DNA of 64,000 bases from Dermacentor variabilis (GCF_050947875.1 NC_134572.1:131337605-131401604); one strand, 5' to 3'; positions 36,693 to 49,575 are shown, counted from the stretch's first letter. The notes: generated from the letters alone by a model not told the origin. Translations and numbers: made by a program.

Positions 36693-36697
36693 TATAA
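36596..36697. repeat. (TA)n microsatellite
   Basis: About 100 bp of TA with a few interruptions. It ends about 40 bp before gypsy element 3 begins. Confidence 0.97.
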
Positions 36698-36737
36698 AAC
36701 GCCCTCTAGGAGAAACATCTGTCGTAAAACATCGAAT

Positions 36738-39307
36738 AAACACCGGTGATGTGAGCCCGATCCATCGGCGACCCTACAGCGTCTCGCCTACTGAGTGGCA
36801 TATCATCCAACATGAAGTTGACAAGATCCTTTTTCGAGACATCATCGAACGTTCTTGCAGCCCATGGGCATCGCCTGTTGTACTAGTTAAAAAGAACGGC
36901 AACAGTTGGCGATTTTGCTTCGATTATCGACACCTGAACACGGTCACAAAGAAAGACGTCTATCCGCTACCACGCATTCACGATGCCCTGGATTGCCTGC
37001 ATGGAGCACAATATTTTTCGTCCATCGACCTTCGCTCCGGCTACTGGCAAATTGCCGTCGATGACGTGGACCGCGAGAAGACAGCTTTTATTACTCCCGA
37101 CGGCCTGTATCCGTTCAAAGTGATGCCTTTCGGTTTATGTAATGGCCCGGCCACATTTGAACGAATGATGGACGCCCTCCTACTCGATTTCGAGTGGTCC
37201 ATCTGCCTCTGTTACCTGGACGACGTGATTGTTTTTTCGCCGACTTTTGCGACACACCTCGAAAGCCTATCGACGATCCTATCTGTTTTCCGTCAGGCGG
37301 GGCTACAACTAAATTCGTCCAGATGCCACTTCAGCCATCGGGAAATTTCTGTGCTCGGGCATCTCGTCGATTCTTCTGGTGTGCGCCCTGATCACGATAA
37401 AATACGGGCAGTGAAAGAATTCCCGTGCCAACATGTGCCAAGGATGTTCGCAGTTTCTTGGGCCTTTGCTCCTACATCCGTCGGTTTGTCCAAAATTTTG
37501 CGAACGTTGCGCGCCCTCTCAATCAGCTCCTCAAGAAAGACGCTGCCTTCTTTTGGGGCCCTGAGCAAGCTGGTGCTTTCACCGAGCTGACTGGGCTGCT
37601 TACGTACCCGCCCATTCTCGCTCACTTTGATGCGTCAGCTTTAACAGAAGACCGTACCGATGCCAGTGGCCACGGTATAGGCGCTATCTTGGCACAGAAA
37701 CAACAAGGGCGAGAATGTGTTATTGCATACGTCAGCCGCCTTCTTTCCTCTGCTGAGCGCAATTATTTCATCACTGAACGCGAGTGTCTGGCTCTCATTT
37801 GGGCAGTGGGTAAATTCCGCCCTTATTTGTACGGCCGCTAATTCAGTCATCACTGATCACCACGCTCTGTGTTGGCTTTCGTCCCTCAAAGATCCTTCAG
37901 GGCGCCTTGGCCGCTGGGCTCTGCGCCTTCAAGAATACAACTATTCAGTTGTGTACAAGACCGGCCGGTTACATCAAGATGCGGACTGCTTGCCGCGCCA
38001 TCCTGTCGACCCTCCTGACGTTTCTGCGGCCGGCTAACCCGTCACCGTTCTCTCTCTGGCTGCTTTTCGCGATATTGGAGCTCAACAACGTCGGGACGTT
38101 ACAAGACCTTATTCAACGGCTCACTTCAACGACGCCCGATCCTTCCCTTCGCATGTTCGAACTCCAAGATGGTATATTGTACCGCTCTAACATGCGCCCG
38201 GACGGCCCTGCCCGACTCTTCGTTGTGCCTGAGCATCTGCGTCAGACTGTTCTCGCCCAGCTTCATGATGTACCGATTGCGGGTCACCTTGGCGTGTCAC
38301 GGACTTATGACCGCTTTCGTCGGCGTTTCTTTTGGCCTGGTCTGTACCGTGACGTCTGCCGTTATGCCGCTACGTGTGACCTTTGTCAACGACGCAAAAA
38401 GCCGACCACATGCCCTGCTGGTCGCCTTCAACCACTTGACGTACCATCAGAACCATTCTTCCGTGTAGGTGTTGATCATTTAGGCTATGTTCCTACATCT
38501 GCTTCGGGAAACAAGTGGTATGCTGTAGGAACAGACCACGCCATCCGATATGCAATCATACGGGCTCTTCCGACAAGCTGTGCAACCGATGTCGCCGACT
38601 TCCTCCTAGAGAACGTCCTCTTTCACCACGGCGCCCTTCGACAGCTCCTCACCGACCGAGGCCGTTACTTTCTTTCTAAAGTTGTCAATGACATTCTACA
38701 CTCGTGCGCGACTAAAAACAAACTTGCTACTGCTTACCATCCACAAACGAACGGTCTAACCGAGCGCGTTAACCGCACCCTTACTCACATGTTGTCCATG
38801 TATGTCTCCGCTGACCATCGCGACTGGAACGTAGCGCTGCCGTTCATTACTTTCGCGTATAATTCGTCTCGCCATGATACCGCAGGCTACTCTCCATCCT
38901 TCCTCTTGTGTGGCCGTGACCCTACACTACCTTTCGACACCGTTTCGCATGCTAGTCTGAATTGCACATCCGAGTACGCCCGTGAAGCCATACTCAAAGC
39001 ACAAGAAGCACGCCATATTGCCCGACGTCGACTTGTGGAGTCGCAGGACAATCAGCGGCGCTTATATGACGCCCGCCATCGTGACGTCCATCACGCACCG
39101 GGCGCCCTGGTTCTCCTTTGGTCACCGTCGCGATGCGTTGGCCTTTCGGAGAAGTTAGTTTCACGCTACTCTGGTCCTTACCGTGTCATGCGCCAAGTAA
39201 CTGATGTCACGTACGAAATCACCCCTCTTGAGCCAACCGTGGCTCAGCATCGCTCCGACGTGGTCCACGTCTCGCGTCTTAAGTTGTATCATTCGCCCGC
39301 CTCCTAA
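36738..39307 (+). pseudogene. Gypsy element 3, pol (RT, RNase H, integrase)
   Basis: Plus strand, opening abruptly in RT upstream residues (SPIHRRPYSVSP). RT has SPWASPVVLVKK, SIDLRSGYWQI near 37025-37060 and YLDD near 37215; the frame breaks near 37425. RNase H (37425-37841) has [12 protein letters not shown] and [14 protein letters not shown]; it breaks again at 37841 and 38035. Integrase is intact to the stop at 39307: H-H-C-C zinc head near 38265-38395, D-D-E in VDHLG (about 38475), TDRG (about 38655) and ERVNRT (about 38762), and a GPY/F module (RYSGPYRV) near 39165-39190. It is close to element 1 in sequence but better preserved. Gag, protease and 5' LTR are missing. Confidence 0.93.
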
Positions 39308-40139
<832 letters not shown>

Positions 40140-40289
40140 CCAGCGTCTTGAATGCACTGTGTGTGTGTGCCACTCTTCAATGAACTTCTCGCCAACGTAG
40201 GTATGGACCACTGAGTGTGCGTGTAGCGGCTTTTTAACCACGGCCCTCAGCATCAAGGATGTTGAAATAAAGTTTGATTTGATTTGAAT
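40140..40289 (+). repeat. LINE 3'-tail-like end with (TTTGA)n
   Basis: Ends with AATAAAGTTTGATTTGATTTG at 40267-40287, a common form of LINE 3' tail (signal plus short unit repeats). No coding part is visible. Confidence 0.4.
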
Positions 40290-41405
40290 ACAATAATCTG
40301 CACACAGAAACAAACATCTTTACGGCAGAAGCTTATGCATTAGTCTCACCTGTAAAATACATAAAGGCATTAAAACTACAAAAAGCTGTCATATTTACAG
40401 ATTCTCTGAGAGTAGTAAGAGCTTCAGTGCCTTTACGAAAACCGAAGAATCCAGTAGTCAATGACCTCTATTCATGTCTCTGCACTATGTACACATCTAG
40501 TCAACATATAGTAGGACGTTGAGTGCCAGGCCACAGAGACATAGTGGGCAATATGCTTGCAGACGAACTTGCTACATCCATATCAATGAGAGCCTGTAAC
40601 ACTACCATAGCTATCCCTCCTACAAAGTTGAAGCCTTTCTTGCACAGAATTCTCAGAAACTTTTGTCAGTCTATCTGGAACCGTGGAACCTCTTTAAACT
40701 TCATTTAATTAAGCCACTCGTATGAAAGTGGCCTTCAGTAACAAAAGCGCGACAAACATATGTCATGTGCTGTCGACTGAAAATAGGACACGGGTACGGT
40801 ACTAATCCTAGTCTCTTCACTGGCAATGAACTTCCCCTCTCTTGTAGGTGTGCTGAGAGGCTCACCGTTCCTCGCATCTTGGAGTGTCTGGAATCAGGAG
40901 GTGAACGAAGAAAGCACATACCGATGCCACATTCCCCTTCATCCGGTAATGTTTCTTGGAGCTGAACCAAGTTTTGATCATAAATCAGTTTAAAATTTTT
41001 CACGAGATGTCGATTTATTGCGCGTTATAAGCCCAAGATATTCATAGCACATCCTCTCACGAGAGGCCGATGCTGCGATAGTAGCAACCTGTATGGCACA
41101 TGCATCCGGGCCCTTGCACTTAAGGGCCTTGGTGAGGCAGTAGTGCTACTTGTAGCGACATATTTTACTACATCACCTCCTCACAGTACATCGTTTTTTC
41201 ACAGCATATGTTGCGTATCATTGTTCAGTTTTATTAGGAATATATTTACGCACTTTTCAAGAATATTTTTAGGCCTCTATACAGCCGTGTTTCATCCACT
41301 TCTCGATTATAATTATTCGTTTAGCAATGGCAGTTTCTTATCATAGCTTTGCGCTCTTTGGCCACTTATGGCGCTTGCGCCAATAAACTCCGATCATCAT
41401 CATCA
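40290..41405 (+). pseudogene. LINE RNase H domain, C-terminus and 3' end
   Basis: Plus strand. RNase H: TAEAYALVSP near 40325 and KAVIFTDSLRVVRAS near 40385-40425 (catalytic Asp in TDS), then VPGHRDIVGNMLADE near 40520-40570, where a stop precedes the Val. Then GHGYGTNPSLFTGNELPLSC with a C..C group near 40790-40860 and LECLESGGERRKHIP near 40880-40920. The 3' end is AATAAACTCCGATCATCATC near 41380-41405. The layout is that of a LINE encoding RNase H (I/Jockey-like). Several stops; dead and 5' truncated. Confidence 0.75.
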
Positions 41406-42094
41406 CAAACAGGAAACGAGAAAAGGCATTACTGTCGGCGCCACTCCAGTTGAGGGGAGACGTGTTAAGGAAAAACGCGGAAGTAAACACTGCTCTCTAT
41501 ATATCTCCGCTATTCTTAGTCCATCATGTCAAAAACGTTGTTATTAGTCCGTGATGTGAATTATTAGTCCGTTTTCTCTAGTATGTTCTCAGGTTGCCGA
41601 CGAGCCCTCTTCTCCTCAGCGTAGTGGTCGCCTTTCCAAACTTAACGACCCGCTCGTTCACACGTTGGCCTCCCCGACACGATGACGAAAGGCAACGCAT
41701 TTGCCCTCGCGCTGGGTATGACGCTGCAGTACGCGCGCTTGCAGCGTCCGGTACCTGACGTCGCTGAATGGTTTCCAGAAGTAGTCGAAGCAGCGGCTTT
41801 ACTCTTTCTATGCCACAGTTGAGAAAAATGTGCAGAACGTAACTCATGTCTTCCGGCACAGTTCTAGCGGTCGATCATGTTTCTGGGGAACAAGACCGGC
41901 AGGCAGGATTTGCGAAACATGGAGGTGCCGTTCGCAATATAGTCCATTTCTGGGCTCGGCTAACACGAAGTCTTTGGCATTGCACCTGATTAGCATTATC
42001 TATATGTGGCTGCTCTAACAAATTACAAGCAGCTGTAGTTGTAGATGAACCACTAAAATTACCCGTACGTCAGACGCCTTCAAAACCCCCTACT
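41406..42094. other. No gene recognised
   Basis: A short direct repeat (TTATTAGTCCGTGATGTG-like and TTATTAGTCCG) lies near 41535-41575. The 93-codon minus frame at 41578 shows no domain. Confidence 0.4.
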
Positions 42095-42540
42095 GAATAC
42101 TAGTGGCAGGAGATTGGACCAGGTTGGCATCGCAGGGGTTCTGCCACGCCTGGAAGCCAACAATAACAATATCAGCCAACAACCACAGACGCCTCCACGA
42201 TTCAGGACTACATAGCGCAGGAGCACCTCACGGGTGACGACATAATCCCGAGGTGTCGGTGACTCGCGACACCGCGCACTCCGAGCCAACAACCACGCAC
42301 GCCATAGCGAGATATTCGATTCATGGCGGCAGAGCGCAGGAGCACCTCACGGGTAACGAGATTACCCCGAGGTGTCGGTGACTCGCGACACCGCGCACTC
42401 CGAGCCAACAACCACGCACGCCATAGCGAGATATTCGATTCATGGCGGCAGAGCGCAGGAGCACCTCACGGGTAACGACATAACCCCGAGGTGTCGGTGA
42501 CGCGCGACATCGCGCACTCCGAGCCACATGCGCCTTTCTT
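42095..42540 (-). repeat. Minisatellite-bearing dispersed element, copy 2 (119-bp units)
   Basis: Three units start (GCGCAGGAGCACCTCAC) at 42215, 42334 and 42453, an exact period of 119 bp; units two and three are almost identical. The flank at 42110-42140 is the inverse of the flank at 15960-15980. The array is far more regular than copy 1, so it has been homogenised or expanded more recently. Confidence 0.8.
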
Positions 42541-42935
42541 TTTTGGTCGGGAATTCCTGCACTACTCGCAAGCAGGACGAGGAGCGGCGAGGAGGGCTTG
42601 TTTGCTTGCTTGCTTGCTAGCCGATTGGTGCACGTGCACAAGGACAATAGCGTCCGGTGTGCAACATTGCCAGCGGCAAAAGTGTTGTGAAGTTTCTGCA
42701 GTATAGGGAAAAAACGCAAGCAGTGAAGTTTGATGACATCTATTGGACAACTAAATAAACGCTTCTAGACCCCTACCTCCTGCTTTAATATTCAAAACAA
42801 AACACCATTAAAGTTCTAAGCATTTCTTCTTCATAGTCTTACTGGTTCGTGCGACACATTTCAGTGATCCACAAAGTTACAAAAATAATTCAGTGTCATC
42901 AGAAAGCTATTCGTTTATTTAGGTAACCAGTTTCA

Positions 42936-43245
42936 ATGTCTTCCGTAAATTTTTTGTTCATACATCCGGCGATCCTTCACCTCTCCTACCCCGACATTTA
43001 TTCGTTCCACCATTGTAAAGCCTGCGCAGCCAGAGCGACGCTGCAGCACATGCTGTGGGAATGCACCGGTAGCGTGCACCAGGAGTCCCCGACGAACGGG
43101 GCAGATACGCCAGTCTCGGACCGAGGGGCGCGTTGGGAGGCGGCCCTGCTAAGCCACGACCTCGCTGATCAACTGTGGGCTGTCCGGCACGCCGAGGAAG
43201 CCGCCCGTGTCTGAGGACTCAAGGCCGTCACCTAGGCTTGGGTGC
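42936..43245 (+). pseudogene. LINE ORF2 C-terminus, part 1 (cut by a DNA transposon)
   Basis: Plus-strand frame with HPAILHLSYPDIYSFHHC, a zinc-binding C..C...H...C group (CKACAARATLQHMLWEC) near 43015-43065, and LADQLWAVRHAEEAARV before the stop at 43214. It breaks off at the TTAA at 43246. The 3' part resumes at 45212 with an AATAAGG-TTTTCACTCACTGAC tail typical of this LINE type, so the two pieces belong together. Confidence 0.8.
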
Positions 43246-43652
43246 TTAAAGGGAAGCTGAAACGGTTTTCAATTTCCATGAGTTGCTGGCATTGGGAACA
43301 ACAGACCTAATAATTTACGGTTCCGAATTTTTTTTCTTCGTTTTGTTAATATAAGGGGCGGAAATCGCTTTCTAAATCACCCCCGCGGACACGCCCCCAT
43401 CGCTTCCCGGAGCGCCGGGTGAGGTTGTTGCCAGAGGAGAGAACCGGCGAGAGTGACGTCATTCGCGGGGACCGAGCTGCCGGACCGGCGTGCTGGCATG
43501 TGTTCGCATGCCTCTTTCCGTCCTGCGCTTTACTGAACGACGCTAGGAGAGATCTGCCGCCGCCGCCGCTCACGTTTGTTTTCTTTTGCGATTTTCGTAA
43601 ACTGTTCTTTCCTTCTGTGCTGCGTGAGTGCCTACAGCCAAGGGCGCCCAAC

Positions 43653-43850
43653 ATGCCAACGTTCTGTGCAGCATTCGGCTGCGCGAACACAGGCGGGCAA
43701 GACGATGTGGTGTTTCACAGGTTCCCGAAGGACAAGAAGCTTGCAGCGCAGTGCGGTGAGGAGAGATAAGTTCGTGCCGACGAAATCAACTGTGCTGTGC
43801 TCGGACCATTTCCGCGATAGCCGGGTAGCCTTACGACAAATGCGGAAACG
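43653..43850 (+). pseudogene. THAP zinc-finger domain, frameshifted
   Basis: From the ATG at 43653 the frame gives a good THAP start: Cys5 and Cys10 of the C2CH site, then FHRFPKD, the family signature. This frame ends at 43769. The following frame, from about 43755, supplies the second half: FVPTKSTVLCSDHF, with the C-x2-H pair that completes zinc binding. The invariant Trp lies where the frames change, so a small deletion near 43752-43760 is the likely break. THAP domains bind DNA; in Kolobok and P-type transposases they recognise the transposon ends. The rest of the protein is not seen. A GTGAGG at the break resembles a splice donor, but the second half follows directly, so splicing is less likely. 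Confidence 0.8.
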
Positions 43851-43853
43851 CGT

Positions 43854-44281
43854 TGTTGCTAGCGTTGCTACACTCCGTTTCATACATCAGGTGCACCGCT
43901 GTGGAGGCTTGAGATACTTCTTGCAGTGGCTGCGTTCGCACTTAGAAAAAGTTCGGTGTTTCTTGACCCAATTTTTCAGAAAATTTTCCATATATAAGCT
44001 CAGTTCTGAATGAAAAAAGAAAGAATTTATCCATAGAAACAATCCATGTACTTATACGGCTGCTAACACGTTCTTTTAAATCAATTTTCTTTTCGGCATT
44101 TTTTAATTGCAGCCCGTCGCGGCAGCTTCACGTGCATGCTCGCGCGAGCAAACGCCGCTGGCACGCTGCGAAGCATAGACGGAAACGCGCGCAGTAATAA
44201 ATTTTGGTGACCGGGCTTCGTGCGTAGCTTCCACAGCGTTGCACCTGAGGTATGAAATGGAGTATACTCTTGCCTAGTAAC
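43854..44281. repeat. Long inverted repeat inside the Kolobok-like element
   Basis: Arms 43854-43910 and 44226-44281 are imperfect reverse complements; the best 37 nt (43873-43909 with 44227-44264) differ at about four positions. It could be a nested MITE or an inverted duplication. It begins directly after the THAP remnant and may have ended the gene. Confidence 0.7.
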
Positions 44282-44729
44282 ATTCGACGTATGGTTGCAG
44301 TTATCGTGTTTCCCACACGGCGGTGCAACAACTGCCTAATATCTTTACGTCAACACTAGCATGGAGCACGCATACCGATTCTTGATCGAGCCACAATCGC
44401 AAAGTCGTCGAACCATAGTATGAATATTGCACGTATAATACCTCTGGCCATCTCTGGATGTGTATGATAAGCAACTTCCATGACTGTACCTCGCAGCACT
44501 GCATGTGCGCGCTTTGAAACGCGGCACTTATGTTCGCGATCGTGTATCAACACTAAAAAAACCACGGGACTTTAGACAAGCAGCGGCAAGGTGCTTGACA
44601 TCGCGGAATGGCACCCGTGTTTACCATCTAATGAGAAGTTACTGCTTCGGCATTCTTCCAACAGCAAGTTCCCAGTGACACTTTAGCGTATTTTTTCTCC
44701 CGTCATTGGAACGTGTAGCTACACGAAAA

Positions 44730-44750
44730 ACAACAACAACAACAACAACA
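44730..44750. repeat. (AAC)n microsatellite
   Basis: Seven AAC units inside the DNA transposon. Confidence 0.9.
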
Positions 44751-45211
44751 TACGTACAAGCTATGATTTCCAACACGCGAGAAGGTGCACACATCGCTCT
44801 CGCTGTTGGCACACTCAACATCGTCGTTGCCGCCGTTGCCGCCATCGTTTTCCGTATCGGCTGTTGGTTCGAACATGTACGGCGAAACTACAAGCTGTCC
44901 GAGACAGCGAGAACGTTCCATAATGCTTACAACTCAGCTATGAAGCCAGAACAGAACAGCGTGCCACGCTCTGAAACGGCGGCGCCGACCGGCGACTGCC
45001 GCGAATGACGTTACAGCGGCCCCGACCAATCACGGGCAACAGCGGCATTCGCGCGATGCCCTGAGGCGCTGGTGCGCGTTTTCATGAAAAAACAGCCGCT
45101 TGCGTTTGTTTCCGCCCTTTTTGAACCAGATATTCGTGTTCAGGGGACTCAAAACTGTAGAATGCCGCAGGGAACTCATTTTTTTCGAAAAGTGTTTCAG
45201 CTTCCCTTTAA

Positions 45212-45275
45212 GACCCCACCCCGCCAAAATCGCCGGATATTTAGAATAAGGTTTTCACTCACTGACTACAGTGTC
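45212..45275 (+). repeat. LINE 3' end, part 2
   Basis: Continuation of the LINE at 42936-43245 on the other side of the TTAA-flanked transposon; ends with AATAAGGTTTTCACTCACTGAC. Joining the parts at TTAA gives a continuous tail. Confidence 0.65.
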
Positions 45276-46838
45276 GATGTAAAAGCACACATCATCGTAC
45301 CTTAGGCTAACACGTGGATGCAATCAAAAATTAAATGGCATATTGAATCATACTCTTGCAATCCATAGAAGTGGCACTGGTACTGCCAAGCGCGAGGAGA
45401 AAATATCAGATCAGGAATTACTTTGAAAGCAAGTTTTGGCGAAACAGTTTGGAAATTAGTTTTCCTAAAGGTTTTATTCGGCCTAAAAGTTTATCAGTAT
45501 TGTAGGACAGGCTGAACCTTGTGATTCGATGACGAGGCGAAACCGTGCGCAGACTCGAGTGCGCTTTTGATCTTGAAGCGCGATGGTCATGCGAATGCGA
45601 GTACTGCAAATTAATTAGTCTGGTTGCACGGCGTGTGACTAATTAAAGCATTGTAAACAGATGTGCTTCGTGGACTCCACGTTTGTGGTCAGAGTTCAAT
45701 TTTTTGAGCGCATGCGTGCTTTGTAGGAGAGCAGTTCAAGTCCGTGTCGTAGACGACCTTTCAAGAAGCTCTAAGTTAGTGGAGCGAACGTCATTCAGGA
45801 TTTGCGTCGCCATTACATCCATCCATTACATTACATCCTTGGACAAACCATTGCGTTCATGGTACAATGGCTTCACTGATTCAATGCATTTGTTAGCATT
45901 ATGCTTAGAAAAATATGGATTATAGTGGCGAGAATAAGTCACTCTTACATTTGACAGGGTTAAAAATCATGAGCTAGTCTTCACATTATTCCTGGTTGTA
46001 TGTGTGGACGTACCACAATGCATTTTGATCAATGTTTCATTTGATTTGATTAATTCTATGTAAAATGTCATAAGCCACTCCACTCTGTGAAGGTGGATTC
46101 CCAGAGAAGCTGCTTAGTAGGTAGGTGCGTTGCTCCTCGGGAGTCTCCACGACAGGAGGGAAATTAACTTCAAAATGGACAACGGCAACTTGTCTTTCTG
46201 TTTTGTTTTTTATATACATTCATGTGGACGAAGGGACCGCCACCACTGGGGAATATGTGTTTCCATTTCTCGTGCTAGTAATCTCCGGCTCTTGGAATAG
46301 TGCAGCTGTAGGACAACAGTTACGCTATCTGCAACAGGCGATTTTTCAGCGCAACTCTTAGGCGCCCGTTTCTTCGGCGAGCACCGGCGTTGCCCCTCGT
46401 AACCGAGCGAATGAACTAACCGAAGGATGAAAGCAAACGCGGGGCGCAGCGAGACATCAAATACTGCGATAGTGAAAAGAGCGCGAGGCGGAAAGCAGTG
46501 GAGGAGGGTGCAATGGATCCATCACGCGGAATGTGAAGGAGGAGGTGATGGCGAAACCGTGAGAAGAAAAGCGTTATCCTGCCCAATACGCGCTACTAGA
46601 TGGCGCCAGAGAAGCGCGCGTCGTCTGGATGGAAACAAAGCGTTGCACGAGTGAATGTCTGTCTGCGGAGGCTGCTCTGAATCGCGACCACGTGTCACCC
46701 ACATAACGCCCCTCGCTATCTCCCGATTAGCGAAGCAGTCGCGCCACACATCGCTCCGTTTGCAACGTGCCGCACTAGACACATTGTATTAGAAAGAAAA
46801 CGAGTAATTATTTCAAGAGAAATATTGGCTTACACACG
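45276..46838. other. Unassigned; GC-rich block at 46370-46780
   Basis: 45276-46370 is AT-rich with no gene. 46370-46780 is GC-rich, open on both strands, and loosely recalls the GC-rich part of the repeat at 48425-49205 (GCGCGAGGCGGAAAGCAGTGG versus GCGCGGAAAGCGGTGG). It is probably part of a dispersed repeat and not a gene. Confidence 0.4.
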
Positions 46839-46890
46839 GATAGATTATGGATAAGAAGTACCTTTAGGTACTTCTTATCCATAATCTATC
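46839..46890. repeat. 52-bp palindrome, 25-nt perfect arms, 2-nt loop
   Basis: Arms 46839-46863 and 46866-46890 are exact reverse complements around TT. The centre reads AAGTACCT-TT-AGGTACTT. No TTAA or other transposon end is at its edges. Confidence 0.97.
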
Positions 46891-47204
46891 GACCAATCCA
46901 TCTGAATACAAGCGAGCTTCTTTGCTTCTTTCAGGGCAGTGGGGAAAGCTTATAAACGTTTCACGCAATGCCTTTAAATAGCAATAAATTTGTGTTCAGA
47001 ACTTAATCCGAAATTAATCCACACGCACTTGCAAACTTGTGTCCGTTCTCTATAGTTAGGGAGCGAGCGTGCCTTATATTGTGCTTCATAGTTGATCGCG
47101 TCAACTATTAAGTAGGAATAACTTGCCAATTTGTGGGTCTGCCTTTGAATGGCCGGAAATTACCGATTTGGCGGCTGCTGGAGCACGTAAATACCGGCAC
47201 ACTC

Positions 47205-47435
47205 GCCGTGGTTGCCTAGTGGTTATGGTGTTGGGCTGCTAAGCACGAGGTCGAGGGATCGAATCCCGGACGCGGCGGCTGCATTTAGATGGGGCCGAAA
47301 TGAAAAGAAAAAACATCCGTGTACTTAAATTTAGGTGCACGTTAAAGAACCCCAGGTGTTCCGGAGTCCCCCACCACGGCGTGCCTCATAGTCAGATCGT
47401 GGTTTTGGCACGTAAAACCCCCCCCATAATGTAAT
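47205..47435 (+). mobile_element. tRNA-Ser-derived SINE, full length
   Basis: The head reads as a tRNA: A box TTGCCTAGTGG (47212-47222), an anticodon loop CTGCTAA with GCT at 47238-47240, and B box GGATCGAATCC (47256-47266), i.e. tRNA-Ser(GCU)-like. The body then runs GTGTACTTAAATTTAGGTGC to TTTTGGCACGTAAAACCCC. Transcription would be by RNA polymerase III from the internal boxes. It fits the tick SINE group named Ruka, recalled from the literature and not checked here. It is not a tRNA gene: the acceptor stem is not closed and the body follows. Confidence 0.85.
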
Positions 47436-47441
47436 ATATAT

Positions 47442-47729
47442 CTAAGTCTGGCACTTTGAAGAACCGAAAGTTCCCGTGCTCTCGATTGCGTAATTTAAGA
47501 AAAATTGAAGAGCGTCTGTGACATTTTGCACAGCTCTTGGGCAGCGGTGATTGTAGCATTCCACGCCATATTTATAGTCTTTAGAGTTTAGCAGGCCATA
47601 GAACTCATGTTCGTAACACAGGGCACATAACGGCTCCACTTGTCCCAATGTCGGAATTATATTGTGAGACAGCATCATAAAGCATAGAAAAAGGTGAATT
47701 GACGTCGTTACCTTTTTCCCTTCTTTCAC
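47442..47729 (-). CDS. Possible terminal exon of a small secreted cysteine-rich protein
   Basis: Minus-strand open frame of 95 codons with a hydrophobic stretch (SIHLFLCFMML) followed by a 65-residue region holding five Cys (CALC, ECYNHRC, a final KC) and one N-glycosylation site (NVT). The frame has no ATG before the hydrophobic stretch (first codon GTG, after an in-frame stop); the first ATG is at 47678. If real, this is a last exon with its start upstream, or the start is 47678 with a weak signal. Ticks secrete many small Cys-rich salivary proteins, which makes the reading attractive, but I recognise no family. The stop lies 7 bp from a SINE, which would form the start of the 3' UTR in antisense. 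Confidence 0.3.
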   Translation of the reverse strand: MKEGKKVTTSIHLFLCFMMLSHNIIPTLGQVEPLCALCYEHEFYGLLNSKDYKYGVECYNHRCPRAVQNVTDALQFFLNYAIESTGTFGSSKCQT

Positions 47730-47739
47730 TTACGTAGCT

Positions 47740-48424
47740 TGTAACTTGCAATAAGTCAAGCAATCACACATCAACAGTATATTTTTTTTTACACCAGGGC
47801 AAGATTAACAGAAAATGCTGCATTAGCTGAGCAGCAGAGCATCATTACCGAAAGACTAGGCGAATGCAAATGTAACATACACAAAGAGCAACAAGAAAGT
47901 GCCAAAGCACAGACTCTGTTGCTGAGTTCCAGTCCCCTGTTGAATGGCAGTTGGCGCGTCTTTCAAGTAAAATAGGAACGTTCTACGCGTTTCGTGCAAT
48001 AATCTGGCACTGGAGGAATATGTATTAAGAGTTCTCTGATGTCAGCGTGTTTTATTGGCATAAAATCAGCTGAAATCGCCAACAGCGAAACTTAACTCCA
48101 CACATTTCAATACATGCCGCCAACCGCTTATCCCCCCCAACGCCGTGATGGTGCTGCGAGTTACAGTTTGATCTCGCGGCCACTATGCATACAGCTTTTT
48201 GTCGCTCTCATTTGGTGTACTACCGAGGAGCCACGCTTGCAGCGCCGCCGGCAGTGCTATTGACGACGCCAACGTTTTGTGACGCCTGGCCATCGTTTCT
48301 GCTGTGCCGCAGCATTTGCCTCGCCTGCACAACCGTACGTGACACTGAGCCTACATCCGGTGGAAACGGAAGCCATGTTAGGGATGATGTGCGGAGAAAC
48401 ATTAACGCTTCTACATTAATGCGG
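47740..48424. other. No gene recognised
   Basis: No supportable feature. Open frames over 48185-48532 on both strands have no known domain. Confidence 0.4.
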
Positions 48425-49205
48425 AGCACTGAAAATAATTACCGATTATTCTTTGATTGCGAAAGCAATTGCACGCACACTCCAGGCGCATTTCTGCCGT
48501 CGGCGGCGGCGTCGCCGTTATGTTCCGTATAAAGTCCAAGGGCGATAACACCGTCGTCGCACGCTGTATGCTGTATCTGCGAGTGAATGAACGCGAGGGG
48601 AGATGACGATCGCAGCTCAGTTTAGCGCACACAACGGCGGAAGGCTGAGAGGAAACGCGCAGACTTCCGTCGCGCGGAAAGCGGTGGAGGGATACGAGGG
48701 ATAGCAGGGAGGGAGGGTGACGGTGTTATCCGGCAGCAACTGCGTATTTCGCGACCGCGTGCAAGGAGAACCGACGATCGCGGCTCCATCTCGCACAGCA
48801 GGGAGGAAAGCGGGGATGCAGCGCGGGAGGGAGGTGGCGCGGCGTCCTACTTCGGCAGCCAAATGCGTACTTCGCGCGCGCATATCTTGAAAGCGATCCG
48901 CAGACGGTGCATACGTTTGTGCGTGGTGCGTCCTCGACGCCCAGTTTGCGTTAAAGCGATGGACAGCACAAAAGTAACTTCGCTCGCTGCAGCTGCCGCG
49001 CTTCCTGACGAAAGCCTTTTGACAACTAGTGTCCGCGGTAATCGAGTGTGATGTGTTCATGTTCGCCTGTACACGCTGACACAGTGCTTGTTAATTTAGT
49101 AAGTAAGCGAATGTTTCTAACTTTATGCGGCTGATAAAACTACTATCCTTACTTCGTATAGCTGTCTGCTAATTTTCTTTCACAATCAATGCTTCGCCTT
49201 TCGGG
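48425..49205 (+). repeat. GC-rich dispersed repeat, copy 2
   Basis: Contains CGTCGGCGGCGGCGTCGCCG near 48500 and a TTCCGTATAAAGTCCAAGGGCGATAAC stretch; its right third (48900-49205) matches 14700-15015. The 147-codon minus frame (48617-49060) arises from low stop frequency in GC-rich DNA. Class unknown. Confidence 0.6.
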
Positions 49206-49264
49206 TGAAACTGGGGCTCTCTTTATTATTCTATATTGCCCTGCGGCATTAATTAAACATGCGA

Positions 49265-49575
49265 AGCATTCATGTTATATGTATTTCTAGAATTTGTTGT
49301 ATTCAATGAAGTCCAACAGGGATATATGACGTGGACCATAGATCCCCATATGGTACGCAGTCAGGTGGGCGGCATGAGTATAGCCCTACTTTTGACAGGT
49401 AGCGACGCTTTAATGAGCGCAGTCCGGGACAATTCCACAAGGTGTGCGGTAAATCTGCAGGCGCAGCTGGACGAGGACAGAAGAGACAGGCCGCGCCGAA
49501 GGTTGTGCTATAGACGGGACGCAGCTGGCCTGAATGCAGCACCCAGACATATCCTTCCCAACGCAGTTTTTCATC
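49265..49575 (-). pseudogene. LINE ORF2 C-terminus
   Basis: Minus strand: CLFCPRPAAPADLPHTLWNC, a zinc-binding group of the same type as at 18140 and 43015, then PGLRSLKRRYLSKVGL; with a frame shift it ends SLLDFIEYNKF near 49270. 5' truncated. Confidence 0.65.

Larger units (their letters stand above)
43250..45207. mobile_element. Kolobok/T2-type DNA transposon with TTAA target duplication
   Basis: 1,958 bp. The termini are AGGGAAGCTGAAAC (left, 43250) and its inverse GTTTCAGCTTCCCT (right, ending 45207); looser similarity goes on to about 55 bp (a shared ATGAGTT and GGCATT). TTAA flanks both sides (43246-43249, 45208-45211). TTAAAGGRR ends with TTAA duplication define the T2/Kolobok group, whose transposases carry THAP domains; a THAP domain lies 400 bp inside the left end. 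piggyBac also uses TTAA, but its ends start CCC and it has no THAP domain. It is inserted in a LINE 3' region. No transposase core is recognised, so this copy is non-autonomous. Confidence 0.8.
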